Assembly (NCBI GenBank): GCA_041395745.1
Contig: JAWKZV010000001.1
Span: 682,001 to 746,000 of the forward strand
Reading direction: 5' to 3'
Length of the DNA stretch: 64,000 nucleotides
Source: Porticoccus sp041395745
GTDB taxonomy: Bacteria; Pseudomonadota; Gammaproteobacteria; Pseudomonadales; Porticoccaceae
Within the stretch, counting starts at the first letter, position 1. Each line of letters opens with the position of its first letter. Of this stretch, positions 51,971 through 63,200 are shown piece after piece. A program made the translations under genes and the position numbers. The notes below the pieces were generated by a model. The model made no database searches and was not told the origin of the DNA. It saw only the letters and a list, made by a program, of their open reading frames with translations.

Positions 51971-54132
51971 ATGAATATGTCTGAGGTCTCTGTGACAGAT
52001 CAGCCATCGACTACTGCGGTGGATAGCTATGAATTGCTGGATTGCCTATTGCTGGTGGCCGCTCTTGAGGGACGTCCGACTTCGGCTCCTGCGGTGACTT
52101 CAGGACTGCCATTGGAAGAAGGCAGGCTGACTCCGGCGATTTTCAATCGTGCAGCTAACAGGGCTGGTCTGGCATCCATCATGCTAACCAGAGAGTTGGA
52201 GCAGATTCCGTTGGAGGTGCTACCGGCGATCTTGCTGCTGGAGAATGGTAAGGCAGTCGTGGCGAGCGCCCTTGATAAAGCAACGGGGCTGGTGTTCGTC
52301 ACTGTTCCCGAGACTCAGGAAAAGATTCAGCTTGATCTGGATTCCCTGCGCGAGGTGTACAGCGGTTATGCATTTTATTTGCGCCCCATGCAGCAGTTTG
52401 ACTCCAGAACACCCAAAATCCATCACAGCAGTGGCGATCACTGGTTTTGGGGTGTACTGAAAAGTTCGAGCAAAATCTATCGTGATGTGCTCGTAGCCTC
52501 GTTTTTAATCAACCTGTTTGTTTTGGCACAACCCTTGTTTGTAATGAATGTTTACGACAGGGTCGTTCCCAACAATGCGCTGGAAACACTTTGGGCTCTC
52601 GCCTTGGTGTTTTAATCGTTTACATTTTTGATCTCGTTTTGAAGATACTTCGGGCTTATCTGGTTGAGCTAGCGGCCAAACGAACGGATGTGGTGCTGTC
52701 CGCACAATTATTTGAGAAGGTTCTCAATCTGAAGATGGCAGTGCGGCCCAACTCGGCCGGGGCGTTTGCTTCGCGCCTGCACGACTTCGATACCCTTCGA
52801 AATTTCGTGACGTCATCGACCATCCTCACCCTGATTGATCTACCCTTCGTCATCATATTCCTGATTTTCATCTTTTATCTGGGCGGTTGGCTGGCAGCTG
52901 TACCGGTAATCATTTTTCCTTTGGCCATCTATCAGGGACTGCGTGCGCAGAAAAAACTGCGTCCTACCATTGAAAATGTAATGCGGGGCAGCGCCAAAAA
53001 AAATGCGACCCTGATTGAAAGCCTGGTGGGAATCGACACCATCAAAACCCTGGGCGCTGAAGGTCAGGTGCAGCGCGTCTGGGAACAGTCGGTGGGTTAT
53101 GTATCGCAGTGGAGCCTGCAATCACGATTGATCTCCAACCGTGCTTTACAGTCCGTACAGTTTTTTCAGCAATTCGCCATGGTTGCCATTGTGGTGATTG
53201 GTGTATATCTGATCGGTGACCAGCAGCTCACGCTGGGTGGACTTATTGCCTGCGTCATTCTGAATGGCCGTGCGCTGGCACCCATTGGCCAGATAGCCAA
53301 CCTTCTGGTGAGCTATGACCATGCTGAGGGAACATTGAAATCCCTTAACGAAGTCATGGCGTTGCCAGTTGAACGGGATGCGGAGCAACGCTATCTGCAT
53401 CGTCCAGTCCTGGATGGCAATATCCAGTTGAAGCAAGTAACGTTTTCCTACCCGGAGCAACCGCGCCCGGCATTGGAAAATATCAACCTGAATATTAAGG
53501 CCGGGGAGAGGGTAGCCATTATCGGCCGGATTGGTTCCGGCAAGTCCACCATCGCACGCCTGATTATCCGTCTCTATGACCCGGATAATGGCTCTGTTCT
53601 TGTGGATGGCTTTGATGCCAAGCAACTGGATCCGGCAGACCTGCGTAGCAATATGGGGTATGTGGCCCAGGATGCAAAACTCTACTTTGGCACAGTCAGG
53701 GACAACATTACCTTTGGTCTCCAATCGGTCAGCGATGCTGACGTAGTGGAGGCCGCCCGCCAGGCCGGATTGCTCGAGTTGATCAATAGCCATCCCCTTG
53801 GTTTCGAAATGCCGGTCGGTGAGCGGGGAGAAAACCTTTCCGGAGGACAGCGTGCAGCCATCGCCATGGCTCGTGTTTTTCTGCGCAAGCCCCGTGTCTT
53901 GCTAATGGATGAACCGACAGCCGCTATGGACCAGGGCACTGAAGAGCGGCTTTGCCAGCAAATAAAGACCGCGTTTGCTGATAACACACTTATTTTGATT
54001 ACCCACAAAATGAATATGCTTGATCTGGTTGATCGCTTGATAGTCCTCGATCGGGCGATGATTGTTGCCGATGGTCCGAAAGAAGCCGTATTGCAGGCTC
54101 TAAAAGATGGCAAAATCCGGGGGAAAGGCTGA
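51971..54132 (+). CDS. lapB: LapB-type type I secretion ABC exporter (one-base frameshift)
   Basis: A T1SS inner membrane ABC transporter of about 720 residues, the LapB length. It has an N-terminal C39-like domain without the catalytic Cys, a six-helix domain, and an ATPase (GRIGSGKST, LSGGQRAAIAMAR, VLLMDEPTAAMD). The frame breaks near 52606: ETLWALAL is followed by a stop, while GVLIVYIFDLVLKILR continues in the next frame. One missing G (TTGGT for TTGGGT) restores one intact gene. lapC, tolC and the giant adhesin follow, so it should export that adhesin. Confidence 0.92.
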
Positions 54133-55496
54133 TGTTCAAGCAGCAAATGGATAAATTGCAGCGTCAGTTCCAACAGACGCCGGCTGTTGACCTCAAATAC
54201 ATGTCTTATTCTTCAGAGGCGGTGTTGAAGCAGTCGCCCTTTGCAGCCCAGGCACTATTGTGGGTAATCGCTGTTTTTATTCTGGTGATGTTGATTTGGT
54301 CCAGCCTGGCAAAAATCGACGAGTTCACCAGAGGGGAGGGAAAAATTGTTCCTTCCAGCGATATCCAGATTGTGCAAAACCTGGAAGGCGGTATCTTGGC
54401 GTCTTTGTTAGTGGCGGAAGGTGATGTCGTCGATCGTGGCCAGCCACTGTTACAAATCGACGACACCATTTTTGCTTCAACTTACCGTGAAAGAGCGTTA
54501 CAGGCAAAGCAATTGACGGTCAAGGCTGCTCGCTTGAAAGCCGAGGCCAATGGTAGTGATTTCGACGCTGAACTTGACAAGATGGGGCAGGATATCAGCG
54601 CAGCATTGATTGCAAGCGAGCGGGCTCTTTACGATTCTCGTCAGCAAGAACAACTTTCCGAGCAGGAAATTCTCAACCAGAAGGTGTCCCAGAAGTACCA
54701 GGAACTTTCATCCATCAAGGTCAACCGAAAAAGTCTTTCCGACAGTTATCAATTGATGCGCAAGGAACTGAGCTTTACGAAGCCGTTGGTGGCTGATGGG
54801 GCCGTGTCTCAGGTAGAGCTGCTACGTCTTGAGCGTCAAGTGACTGACCTGAAGGGAGAGCTCGACCGCGCCGCTATTGCCATTCCTCAACTTGAAGCCG
54901 CTTATAGCGAGGCGAAAAAGAATGTGGAAAGCCATGCGCAGAGCTTCGCCAGTGAATCCCGTGCCGAACTTAATGATGTCATGGCGGAACTGGGGCGAAT
55001 CCAGCAAAGCAATGAAGCGCTGGCTGATCGTGTTCAGAGGACAATTGTTCGCTCACCCATGAAAGGCACAGTGAAACAACTTAAGGTAAAAACCATTGGA
55101 GGTGTTATCCAGCCAGGTATGGATCTGGTGGAAATTGTACCGTTTGACGATTCGTTACTGGTTGATGCTCGAGTTCGTCCAGCAGATATTGCGTTTATTC
55201 ATCCGACCCAGGCTGCGATGGTGAAATTTACTGCTTATGACTTTTCCATTCATGGTGGGCTACCTGCCAAAGTTGTGCACATCAGTCCCGATACAATCGT
55301 TGATGAGGAAGGCAACAGTTACTACCAGATCAGGTTGCAGACTGAAAGCGGGCATCTGGGAAAAGATGATGAGCCTTTGCCAATTATTCCTGGCATGACT
55401 GTGCAGGTAGATATCCTCACCGGCAAAAAAACCATATTGGATTACTTGCTCAAACCGATTCTGAAAACAAAACAATTGGCGTTCAGGGAACGCTAA
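54132..55496 (+). CDS. lapC: LapC-type membrane fusion protein (HlyD family)
   Basis: A 454-residue HlyD-type adaptor bridging the ABC exporter and TolC. One N-terminal helix (AALLWVIAVFILVMLIW), a lipoyl half-motif (VQNLEGGILASLLVAEGDVV), a long coiled-coil hairpin (about 120-300), the second lipoyl half (TIVRSPMKGTVKQL), and a C-terminal beta barrel (GMTVQVDILTGKKT). ATG overlaps the lapB stop by one base, so expression is coupled. Confidence 0.95.
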   Translation: MFKQQMDKLQRQFQQTPAVDLKYMSYSSEAVLKQSPFAAQALLWVIAVFILVMLIWSSLAKIDEFTRGEGKIVPSSDIQIVQNLEGGILASLLVAEGDVVDRGQPLLQIDDTIFASTYRERALQAKQLTVKAARLKAEANGSDFDAELDKMGQDISAALIASERALYDSRQQEQLSEQEILNQKVSQKYQELSSIKVNRKSLSDSYQLMRKELSFTKPLVADGAVSQVELLRLERQVTDLKGELDRAAIAIPQLEAAYSEAKKNVESHAQSFASESRAELNDVMAELGRIQQSNEALADRVQRTIVRSPMKGTVKQLKVKTIGGVIQPGMDLVEIVPFDDSLLVDARVRPADIAFIHPTQAAMVKFTAYDFSIHGGLPAKVVHISPDTIVDEEGNSYYQIRLQTESGHLGKDDEPLPIIPGMTVQVDILTGKKTILDYLLKPILKTKQLAFRER

Positions 55497-55826
55497 CGAG
55501 TCTTCATGATTTGCATGTTTTACATCGGTTTCGCCAACGCTATTGAATAATCATTATCGATCCTTAGCCACTCGCAGTGCTTATTGGTTGGTTTGGCGGA
55601 TGCCAACCAGTTCTCATTTCCGTTACGAAAATTCGTTTGTTGGTTGTTTGTTAACACTGAACGGTCATACTGACTATCGTCATATGTGCTACAAAAGCAT
55701 TAACGAAACAAAATTAACTAGAAAGTCTAATAGTTCGTTTTCTTTGACTTTTTCGTTGCTGCTTTTGAATTTTTCAAGTTCGTATCGAAGTATTCGAAAC
55801 TCAGTTAGAAAAAGGAAATCAAGTCT
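55497..55826. other. AT-rich intergenic region before the TolC gene
   Basis: A 330-base region with no convincing gene; a short open frame at 55543-55830 is not protein-like. TGGTTGG (55585-55591) can pair with CCAACCA (55603-55609), a small hairpin that might end the lapBC transcript. The last 150 bases are very AT-rich and probably hold the tolC promoter; TTGACT at about 55744 is a candidate -35 but no good -10 follows. AAAAAGGAAA lies before the tolC ATG. Confidence 0.5.
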
Positions 55827-57137
55827 ATGAAAAAGCGTTATTTGCATTTTGCAATGTTGACAGCACTGGGATTGGCTAGCCAACTCCATGCGAACACATT
55901 AGATCTGCGTGACGCTATTGCCCAAACCATTCAGACCAATCCCGAGGTTTTGGCTGAGATGCGCGAGGTCGATGCCCGTGATCGCCAGGTTCGTGAAGCA
56001 AAAGGGGGGTACTACCCCAGAGTTGATTTGTTGGCAGGGTTTGGTTTTCAGGAGAGGGACCCAACTGCGCAGACATTTTCTGACCCTAATCGAACCCGTA
56101 ACGAACTAGAGCGTAGTGAAGGACAGCTGAATGTATCCCAACTGGTATTTGACGGCTTTGATACGCCTAATGAGCACAAAAACCAAATATCCCGCCACGA
56201 AAGTGCCCAGTTTCGTGCCCAATCAGTGGGCGAAGACGTGGCCCTGCAGGTGGTTAAAGCCTATCTGGATGTGATGAAACAGCAGGAGATTCTGAATCTG
56301 GCCAAGGAAACCCTGACTACACACGAAGATATTTATGATCGGATGAAAAAGCGATTTGATTCCGGGGTGGGCAGTCGCGCTGATCTGAATCAGATTTCAG
56401 GTCGTCTGGCGCTTGCCAAGAGTAATGTCATCAATCAAACCGCCAATATGCTGGATGCAAAAACCAACTTTCAGCGAGTCGTGGGAACGTATCCAAACGA
56501 GGGTGATTTGGCTCATCCAGGGACATACCGGAAATATCTGCCAGCCACAATTGAAGAAGCCGTATCGAAGGCCATTGAAAATCACCCGCTAATGAAGACA
56601 GCCGCAGCTGACGTTGAAGCGGTCAACTATCAATACGAACAAACCAAGAGTCCTTTTTACCCCCATTTCAATGTCGAACTGGAACGTGATCTCAACAATA
56701 ACATTGATGGTGTCGAAGGGCAGGTTGATGATCTGAAGGTAATGTTGCGTATGCGCTACAACCTGTTCCGTGGAGGTTCAGATGAAGCACGCAAACAACA
56801 ATTCGCATATCTGGTAGAGAAGGCAAAGGAAATTCGCAACAACACCTACCGTCAGGTTGAACAGGAGACTCGCCTGGCGTGGGTGGCCTATGAAGCTGTT
56901 CGCGATCAGATGCCCTCTCTTGAAGACCATGTCAAAGACTCGTCAGCCACCAAAGAGGCCTATATCAAACAGTTTGACCTGGGGCGCAGAACGCCACTGA
57001 CCTGCTTGTTACAGAAAACGAAATGATTTCTAGTAAAACAATCCCTGGCGGCAGCCAAGCAGGATTCGCTGTACAACGAATATCGAGTATTCCATTCCAT
57101 GGGTGAGCTTCTTTATACCGTGGGAGTGGAGTTGTAA
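55827..57137 (+). CDS. TolC family outer membrane channel, LapE-like (two compensating indels)
   Basis: A 436-residue TolC-type channel: signal peptide (LHFAMLTALGLASQLHA), then two helical repeats with LRDAIAQTIQTNPEVLAE and KAIENHPLMKTAAADVEA. The open frame stops at 57026 after FDLGRRTPL, but the family C-terminus (LLVTENEMISSK, then QSLAAAKQDSLYNEYR, FHSMGELLYTVGVEL) continues to 57137. One missing G near 56998 and one extra A near 57040 explain this, and the total length is a multiple of three. It completes the Lap exporter with lapB and lapC. Confidence 0.9.
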
Positions 57138-57213
57138 AACACGGGATACGCCGGAATAGACGTGCCACTGATACGAAGTGCAGAAGCCGGGTTGCCGGGA
57201 GGGTTATGAATGA

Positions 57214-60200
57214 ATGAGCAGATTAAACCAGAAAATTCAGTTTGAGTCAGGTATGAGTCAGAAGATTATGGGTTACGTTGCCTCAGCGGATGGGGCAACC
57301 GTTGTCGCTGTCTCTGCTGACGGTGCAATTCGGGAATTAAAGGCTGGCGACCCTATTCATGAAGGCGATGTGTTGCAGGCCGCTGATAACGGTCAAGTCA
57401 CCATCAGCTGCAGACGGCTCTACTCGCCAACTGGCGAGTGGAGACAGTTTTGTTGTTTCCCAGGAAAACATTGCTAGCCTGGCAGAAGTTCAAGTCGGTG
57501 AGGAAACAAACCCCGAGTTTCAGGAGTTGTTGGCTGCGCTGAATGCCGGACAGGATATTGGAGAAACACAGGAAGCCACTGCTGCTGGTGAGGCAAGTGG
57601 TGGAAATGGTGCGGGCGATGAAATTGGCCAGGGCCTGGTATTCAATTTGTTAGGGGGCGAAGTCGTTCCCACTGCCGGCATTGACCCGACTTTCAACCAC
57701 CGGGATTGCCTGATCCCACAGCGGATACGGATGTTGCGTTGTCTTCTGCTAATCAGGTGCATCTCCGGATAATCCGGATAATCCAGATGGTGACCTAACC
57801 CCGAGCGTTGACGTAACCATCGACAGCTGAGGTGGCCAACAATGGTGATGTTGTCATATGGCACCCTGACCGCCACGGGTGGCAATGAGCGCTGACCACC
57901 ACGCTGGTGGTGAAGATTGACGGTGGGAATATGGCTACCCGTGACAGGCACCAGCTGGAGCCTGGATGCGGGCCAGAGCGTGGTTTACGAAGAGGAGCTA
58001 CGGCATCACGGCGAAGGTGGAAGCCACCGATGCGGATGGTGACAAGGCGACCGACAGTGCCTCTGCCGGAGACCTGACCCCGAGCGTTGACGTAACCATC
58101 GACAGCTTTGAGGTGGACAACAATGGTGATGTTGGCTGCGAGTGGCACCCTGACCGCCACGGGTGCAGCCGGTGTTGACCACCACGCTGGTGGTGAAGAT
58201 TGACGGTGGGAATACAACGCCACTGTGACAGGCACCAGCTGGAGCCTGATGCGGGTCAGAGCGTGGTTTACGAAGAGGGCAAGAGCTACGGCATCACGGT
58301 GAAGGCGGAAGCCACCGATGCGGATGGTGACAAGGCGACCGACAGCGTCAGCTTCAGACCTGACCCCGAGCGTTGACGTAACCATCGACAGCTTTGAGGT
58401 GGCCAACAATGGTGATGTTGCTGCGAGTGGCACCCTGACCGCCACGGGTGGCAATGGTGCGCTGACCACCACGCTGGTGGTGAAGATTGACGGTGTGGAA
58501 TACAACGCCACTGTGACAGGCACCGCAGCTGGAGCCTGGATGCGGGTCAGAGCGTGGTTTACGAAGAGGGCAAGAGCTACGGCATCTACCAAGCGATGCC
58601 GAGACCACCGACGCGGATGGTGACAAGGCGACCGACAGTGCCTCTGCCGGAGACCTGACCCGAGCGTTGACGTGACCATCGACAGCTTTGAGGTAGCCAA
58701 CAATGGTGATGTTGGTGCTGGGTGAGTGGTACCTGACCGCCACGGGTGGCAATGGTGCGCTGACCACCACGCTGGTGGTGAAGATTGACGGTGTGGAATA
58801 CAACGCCACTGGGGACAGGCACCAGCTGGAGCCTGGATGCGGGTCAGAGCGTGGTTTACGAAGAGGGCAAGAGCTACGGCATCACTGCCGATGCCGAGAC
58901 CACCGATGCGGATGGTGACAAGGCGACCGACAGTGCCTCTGCCGGAGACCTGACCCCGAGCGTTGACGTGACCATCGACAGCTTTGAGGTGGCCAACAAT
59001 GGTGATGTTGCTGCGAGTGGCACCCTGACCGGGCCACGGGTGGCAATGGTGCGCCGACCATCGCCACGCTGGTGGTGAAGATTGACGGTGTGGAATACAA
59101 CGCCACTGTGACAGGCACCAGCTGGAGCCTGATGCGGGTCAGAGCGTGTTTACGAAGAGGGCAAGAGCTACGGCATCACTGCCGATGCCGAGACCACCGA
59201 TGCGGATGGTGACAAGGCGACCGACAGTGCCTCTGCCGGAGACCTGACCCCGAGCGTTGACGTGACCATCGACAGCTTTGAGGTGGCCAACAATGGTGAT
59301 GTTGTGCTGCGAGTGGCACCCTGACCGCCACGGGTGGCAATGGTGCGCTGACCACCACGCTGGTGGTGAAGATTGATGGTGTGGGCCATAACGCCACTGT
59401 GACAGGCACCAGCTGGAGCCTGGATGCGGGTCAGAGCGTGGTTTACGAAGAGGGTAAGAGCTACGCATCACTGCCGATGCCGAGACCACCGATGCGGATG
59501 GTGACAAGGCGACCGACAGTGCCTCTGCCGGAGACCTGGACCCCCGAGCGTTGACGTGACCATCGACAGCTTTGAGGTGGCCAACAATGGTGATGTTGCT
59601 GCGAGTGGCACCCTGACCGCCACGGGTGGCAATGGTGCGCTGACCACCACGCTGGTGGTGAAGATTGACGTGGAATACACGTCACTGTGACAGGCACCAG
59701 CTGGAGCCTGGATGCGGGTCAGAGCGTGGTTTACGAAGAGGGCAAGAGCTACGGCATCACTGCCGATGCCGAGACCACCGACGCGGATGGTGACAAGGCG
59801 ACCGACAGTGCTTCTGCCGGTGACCTGACCCCGAGCGCGACGTGACCATCGACAGCTTTGAGGTAGCCAACAATGGTGATGTTGCTGCGAGTGGCACCCG
59901 ACCGCCACGGGTGGCAATGCGCTGACCACCACGCTGGTGGTGAAGATTGACGGTGTGAATACAACGCTACTGTGACAGGCACCGCCGGAGCCTGGATGCG
60001 GGTCAGAGCGTGGTTTACGAAGAGGGCAAGAGCTACGCATCACTGCCGATGCCGAGACCACCGATGCGGATGGTGACAAGGCGACCGACAGTGCCTCTGC
60101 CGGAGACCTGACCCCGAGCGTTGACGTGACCATCGACAGCTTTGAGGTGGCCAACAATGGTGATGTTGCTGCGAGTGGCAACCTTGACCGCCACGGGTGG

Positions 60201-63200
60201 CAATGGTGCGCTGACCACCACGCTGGTGGTGAAGATTGACGGTGTGGAATACAACGCCACTGTGACAGGCACCAGCTGGAGCCTGGATGCGGGTCAGAGC
60301 GTGGTTTACGAAGAGGGCAAGAGCTACGGCATCACCAAGCCGACAGGACCATCTGATGCGGATGGTGGACAGGCGACCGACAGTGCCTCTGCCGGAGACC
60401 TGACCCCGAGCGTTGACGTGACCATCGACAGCTTGAGGTGGCCAACAATGGTGATGTTGCTGCGAGTGGCACCCTGACCGCCACGGGTGGCAATGGCGTG
60501 CTGACCACCACGCTGGTGGTGAAGATTGACGGTGTGGAATACAACGCCAGTCAGACAGGCACCAGCTGGAGCCTGGATGCGGGTCAGAGCGTGGTTTACG
60601 AAGAGGGCAAGAGCTACGGCATCACTGCCGATGCCGAGACCACCGATGCGGATGGTGACAAGGCGACCGACAGTGCCTCTGCCGGTGACCTGACCCCGAG
60701 CGCTGATTTAATTATCGACAGCTTTGAGGTGGCCAACAATGGTGATGCTGCTGCGAGTGGCACCCTGACCGCCACGGGTGGCAATGGTGCGCTGACCACC
60801 ACGCTGGTGGTGAAGATCGACGGTGGAATACACCGGCCATCAGACAGGCACCAGCTGGAGCCTGGATGCGGGTCAGAGCGGCCTACGAAGAGGCAGCCAC
60901 GGCATCACTGCCGATGCCGAGACCACCGATGCGGATGGTGACAAGGCGACCGACAGTGCCTCTGCCGGAGACCTGACCCCGAGCGTTGACGTGACCATCG
61001 ACAGCTTTGAGGTAGCCAACAATGGTGATGCTGCTGAAAGTGGCACCCTGACCGCCACGGTGGCAATGGTGCGCTGACCACCACGCTGGTGGTGAAGATT
61101 GACGGTGGAATACAACGCCACTGTGACAGGCACCAGCTGGAGCCTGGATGCGGGTCAGAGCGTGGTTTACGAAGAGGGCAAGAGCTACGGCATCACTGCC
61201 GATGCCGAGACCACCGACGCGGATGGTGACAAGGCGACCGACAGTGCCTCTGCCGGTGACCTGACCCCGAGCGTTGACGTGACCATCGACAGCTTTGAGG
61301 TAGCCAACAATGGTGATGTTGCTGCGAGTGGCACCCTGACCGCCACGGGTGGCAATGGTGCGCTGACCACCACGCTGGTGGTGAAGATTGACGGTGTGGA
61401 ATACAACGCCATCAGACAGGCACCAGCTGGAGCCTGGATGCGGGTCAGAGCTGTGGTTTACGAAGAGGGCAAGAGCTACGGCATCGCCGATGCCGAGACC
61501 ACCGATGCGGATGGTGACAAGGCGACCGACAGTGCCTCGGCCGGAGACCTGACCCCGAGCGTTGACGTGGTCATCGACAGCTTTGAGGTGGCCAACAATG
61601 GTGATGTTGCTGCGAGTGCACCCTGACCGCCACGGTGGCAATGGTGCGCTGACCACCACACAGGTGAAGATTGATTGTGCAGCAACGCCACTGTGACAGG
61701 CACCAGCTGGAGCCTGGATGCGGGTCAGAGCGTGGTTTACGAAGAGGGCAAGACTACGGCATCACTGCCGATGCCGAGACCACCGATGCGGATGGTGACA
61801 AGGCGGACCGACAGTGCCTCTGCCGGAGACCTGACCCTGAGCGTTGACGTGACCATCGACAGCTTTGAGGTGGCCAACAATGGTGATGTTGCTATGAGTG
61901 GCACCCCACCGCCACGGGTGGCAATGGTGCGCTGACCACCACGCTGGTGGTGAAGATTGACGGTGTGGAATACAACGCCACTGTGACAGGCACCAGCTGA
62001 GCCTGGATGCGGGTCAGAGCGTGGTTTACGAAGAGGGCAAGAGCTACGGCATCACTGCCGATGCCAGACCACCGAGGGATGGTGACAAGGCGACCGACAG
62101 TGCCTCTGCCGGAGACCTGACCCCGAGCGTTGACGTGACCATCGACAGCTTTGAGGTGGCCAACAATGGTGATGTTGCTGCGAGTGGCACCCTGACCGCC
62201 ACGGGTGGCAATGGTGCGCTGACCACCACGCTGGTGGTGAAGATTGACGGTGTGGAATACAACGCCACTGTGACAGGCACCAGCTGGAGCCTGGATGCGG
62301 GTCAGAGCGTGGTTTACGAAGAGGGCAAGAGCTACGGCATCACTGCCGATGCCGAGACCACCGACGCGGATGGTGACAAGGCGACCGACAGTGCCTCTGC
62401 CGGTGACCTGACCCCGAGCGTTGACGTGACCATCGACAGCTTTGAGGTAGCCAACAATGGTGATGTTGCTGCGAGTGGCACCCTGACCGCCACGGGTGGC
62501 AATGGTGCGCTGACCACCACGCTGGTGGTGAAGATTGACGGTGTGGAATACAACGCCACTGTGACAGGCACCAGCTGGAGCCTGGATGCGGGTCAGAGCG
62601 TGGTTTACGAAGAGGGCAAGAGCTACGGCATCACTGCCGATGCCGAGACCACCGATGCGGATGGTGACAAGGCGACCGACAGTGCCTCTGCCGGAGACCT
62701 GACCCCGAGCGTTGACGTGACCATCGACAGCTTTGAGGTGGCCAACAATGGTGATGTTGCTGCGAGTGGCACCCTGACCGCCACGGGTGGCAATGGTGCG
62801 CTGACCACCACGCTGGTGGTGAAGATTGACGGTGTGGAATACAACGCCACTGTGACAGGCACCAGCTGGAGCCTGGATGCGGTCAGAGCGTGGTCATGAA
62901 GAGGGCAAGAGCTACGGCATCACTGCCGATGCCGAGACCACTGATGCGGATGCAGACAAGGCGACCGACAGTGCCTCTGCCGGAGACCTGACCCTGAGCG
63001 TTGACGTGACCATCGACAGCTTTGAGGTGGCCAACAATGGTGATGTTGCTGCGAGTGGCACCCTGACCGCCACGGGCAGGCCGGTGGGCTGACCACCACG
63101 CTGGTGGTGAAGATTGACGGTGTGGAATACAACGCCACTGTGACAGGCACCAGCTGGAGCCTGGATGTGGGTCAGAGCGTGGTTTACGAAGAGGGCAAGA

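Noticed and set aside
55543..55830. 95-codon open frame before tolC
   Set aside because: No ribosome site, odd Ser/Phe/Arg-rich composition, and it runs into the tolC start; probably non-coding leader.
57795..58703. Long minus-strand frames through the repeat array
   Set aside because: They repeat with the 291-bp unit and are reverse readings of the adhesin repeats.
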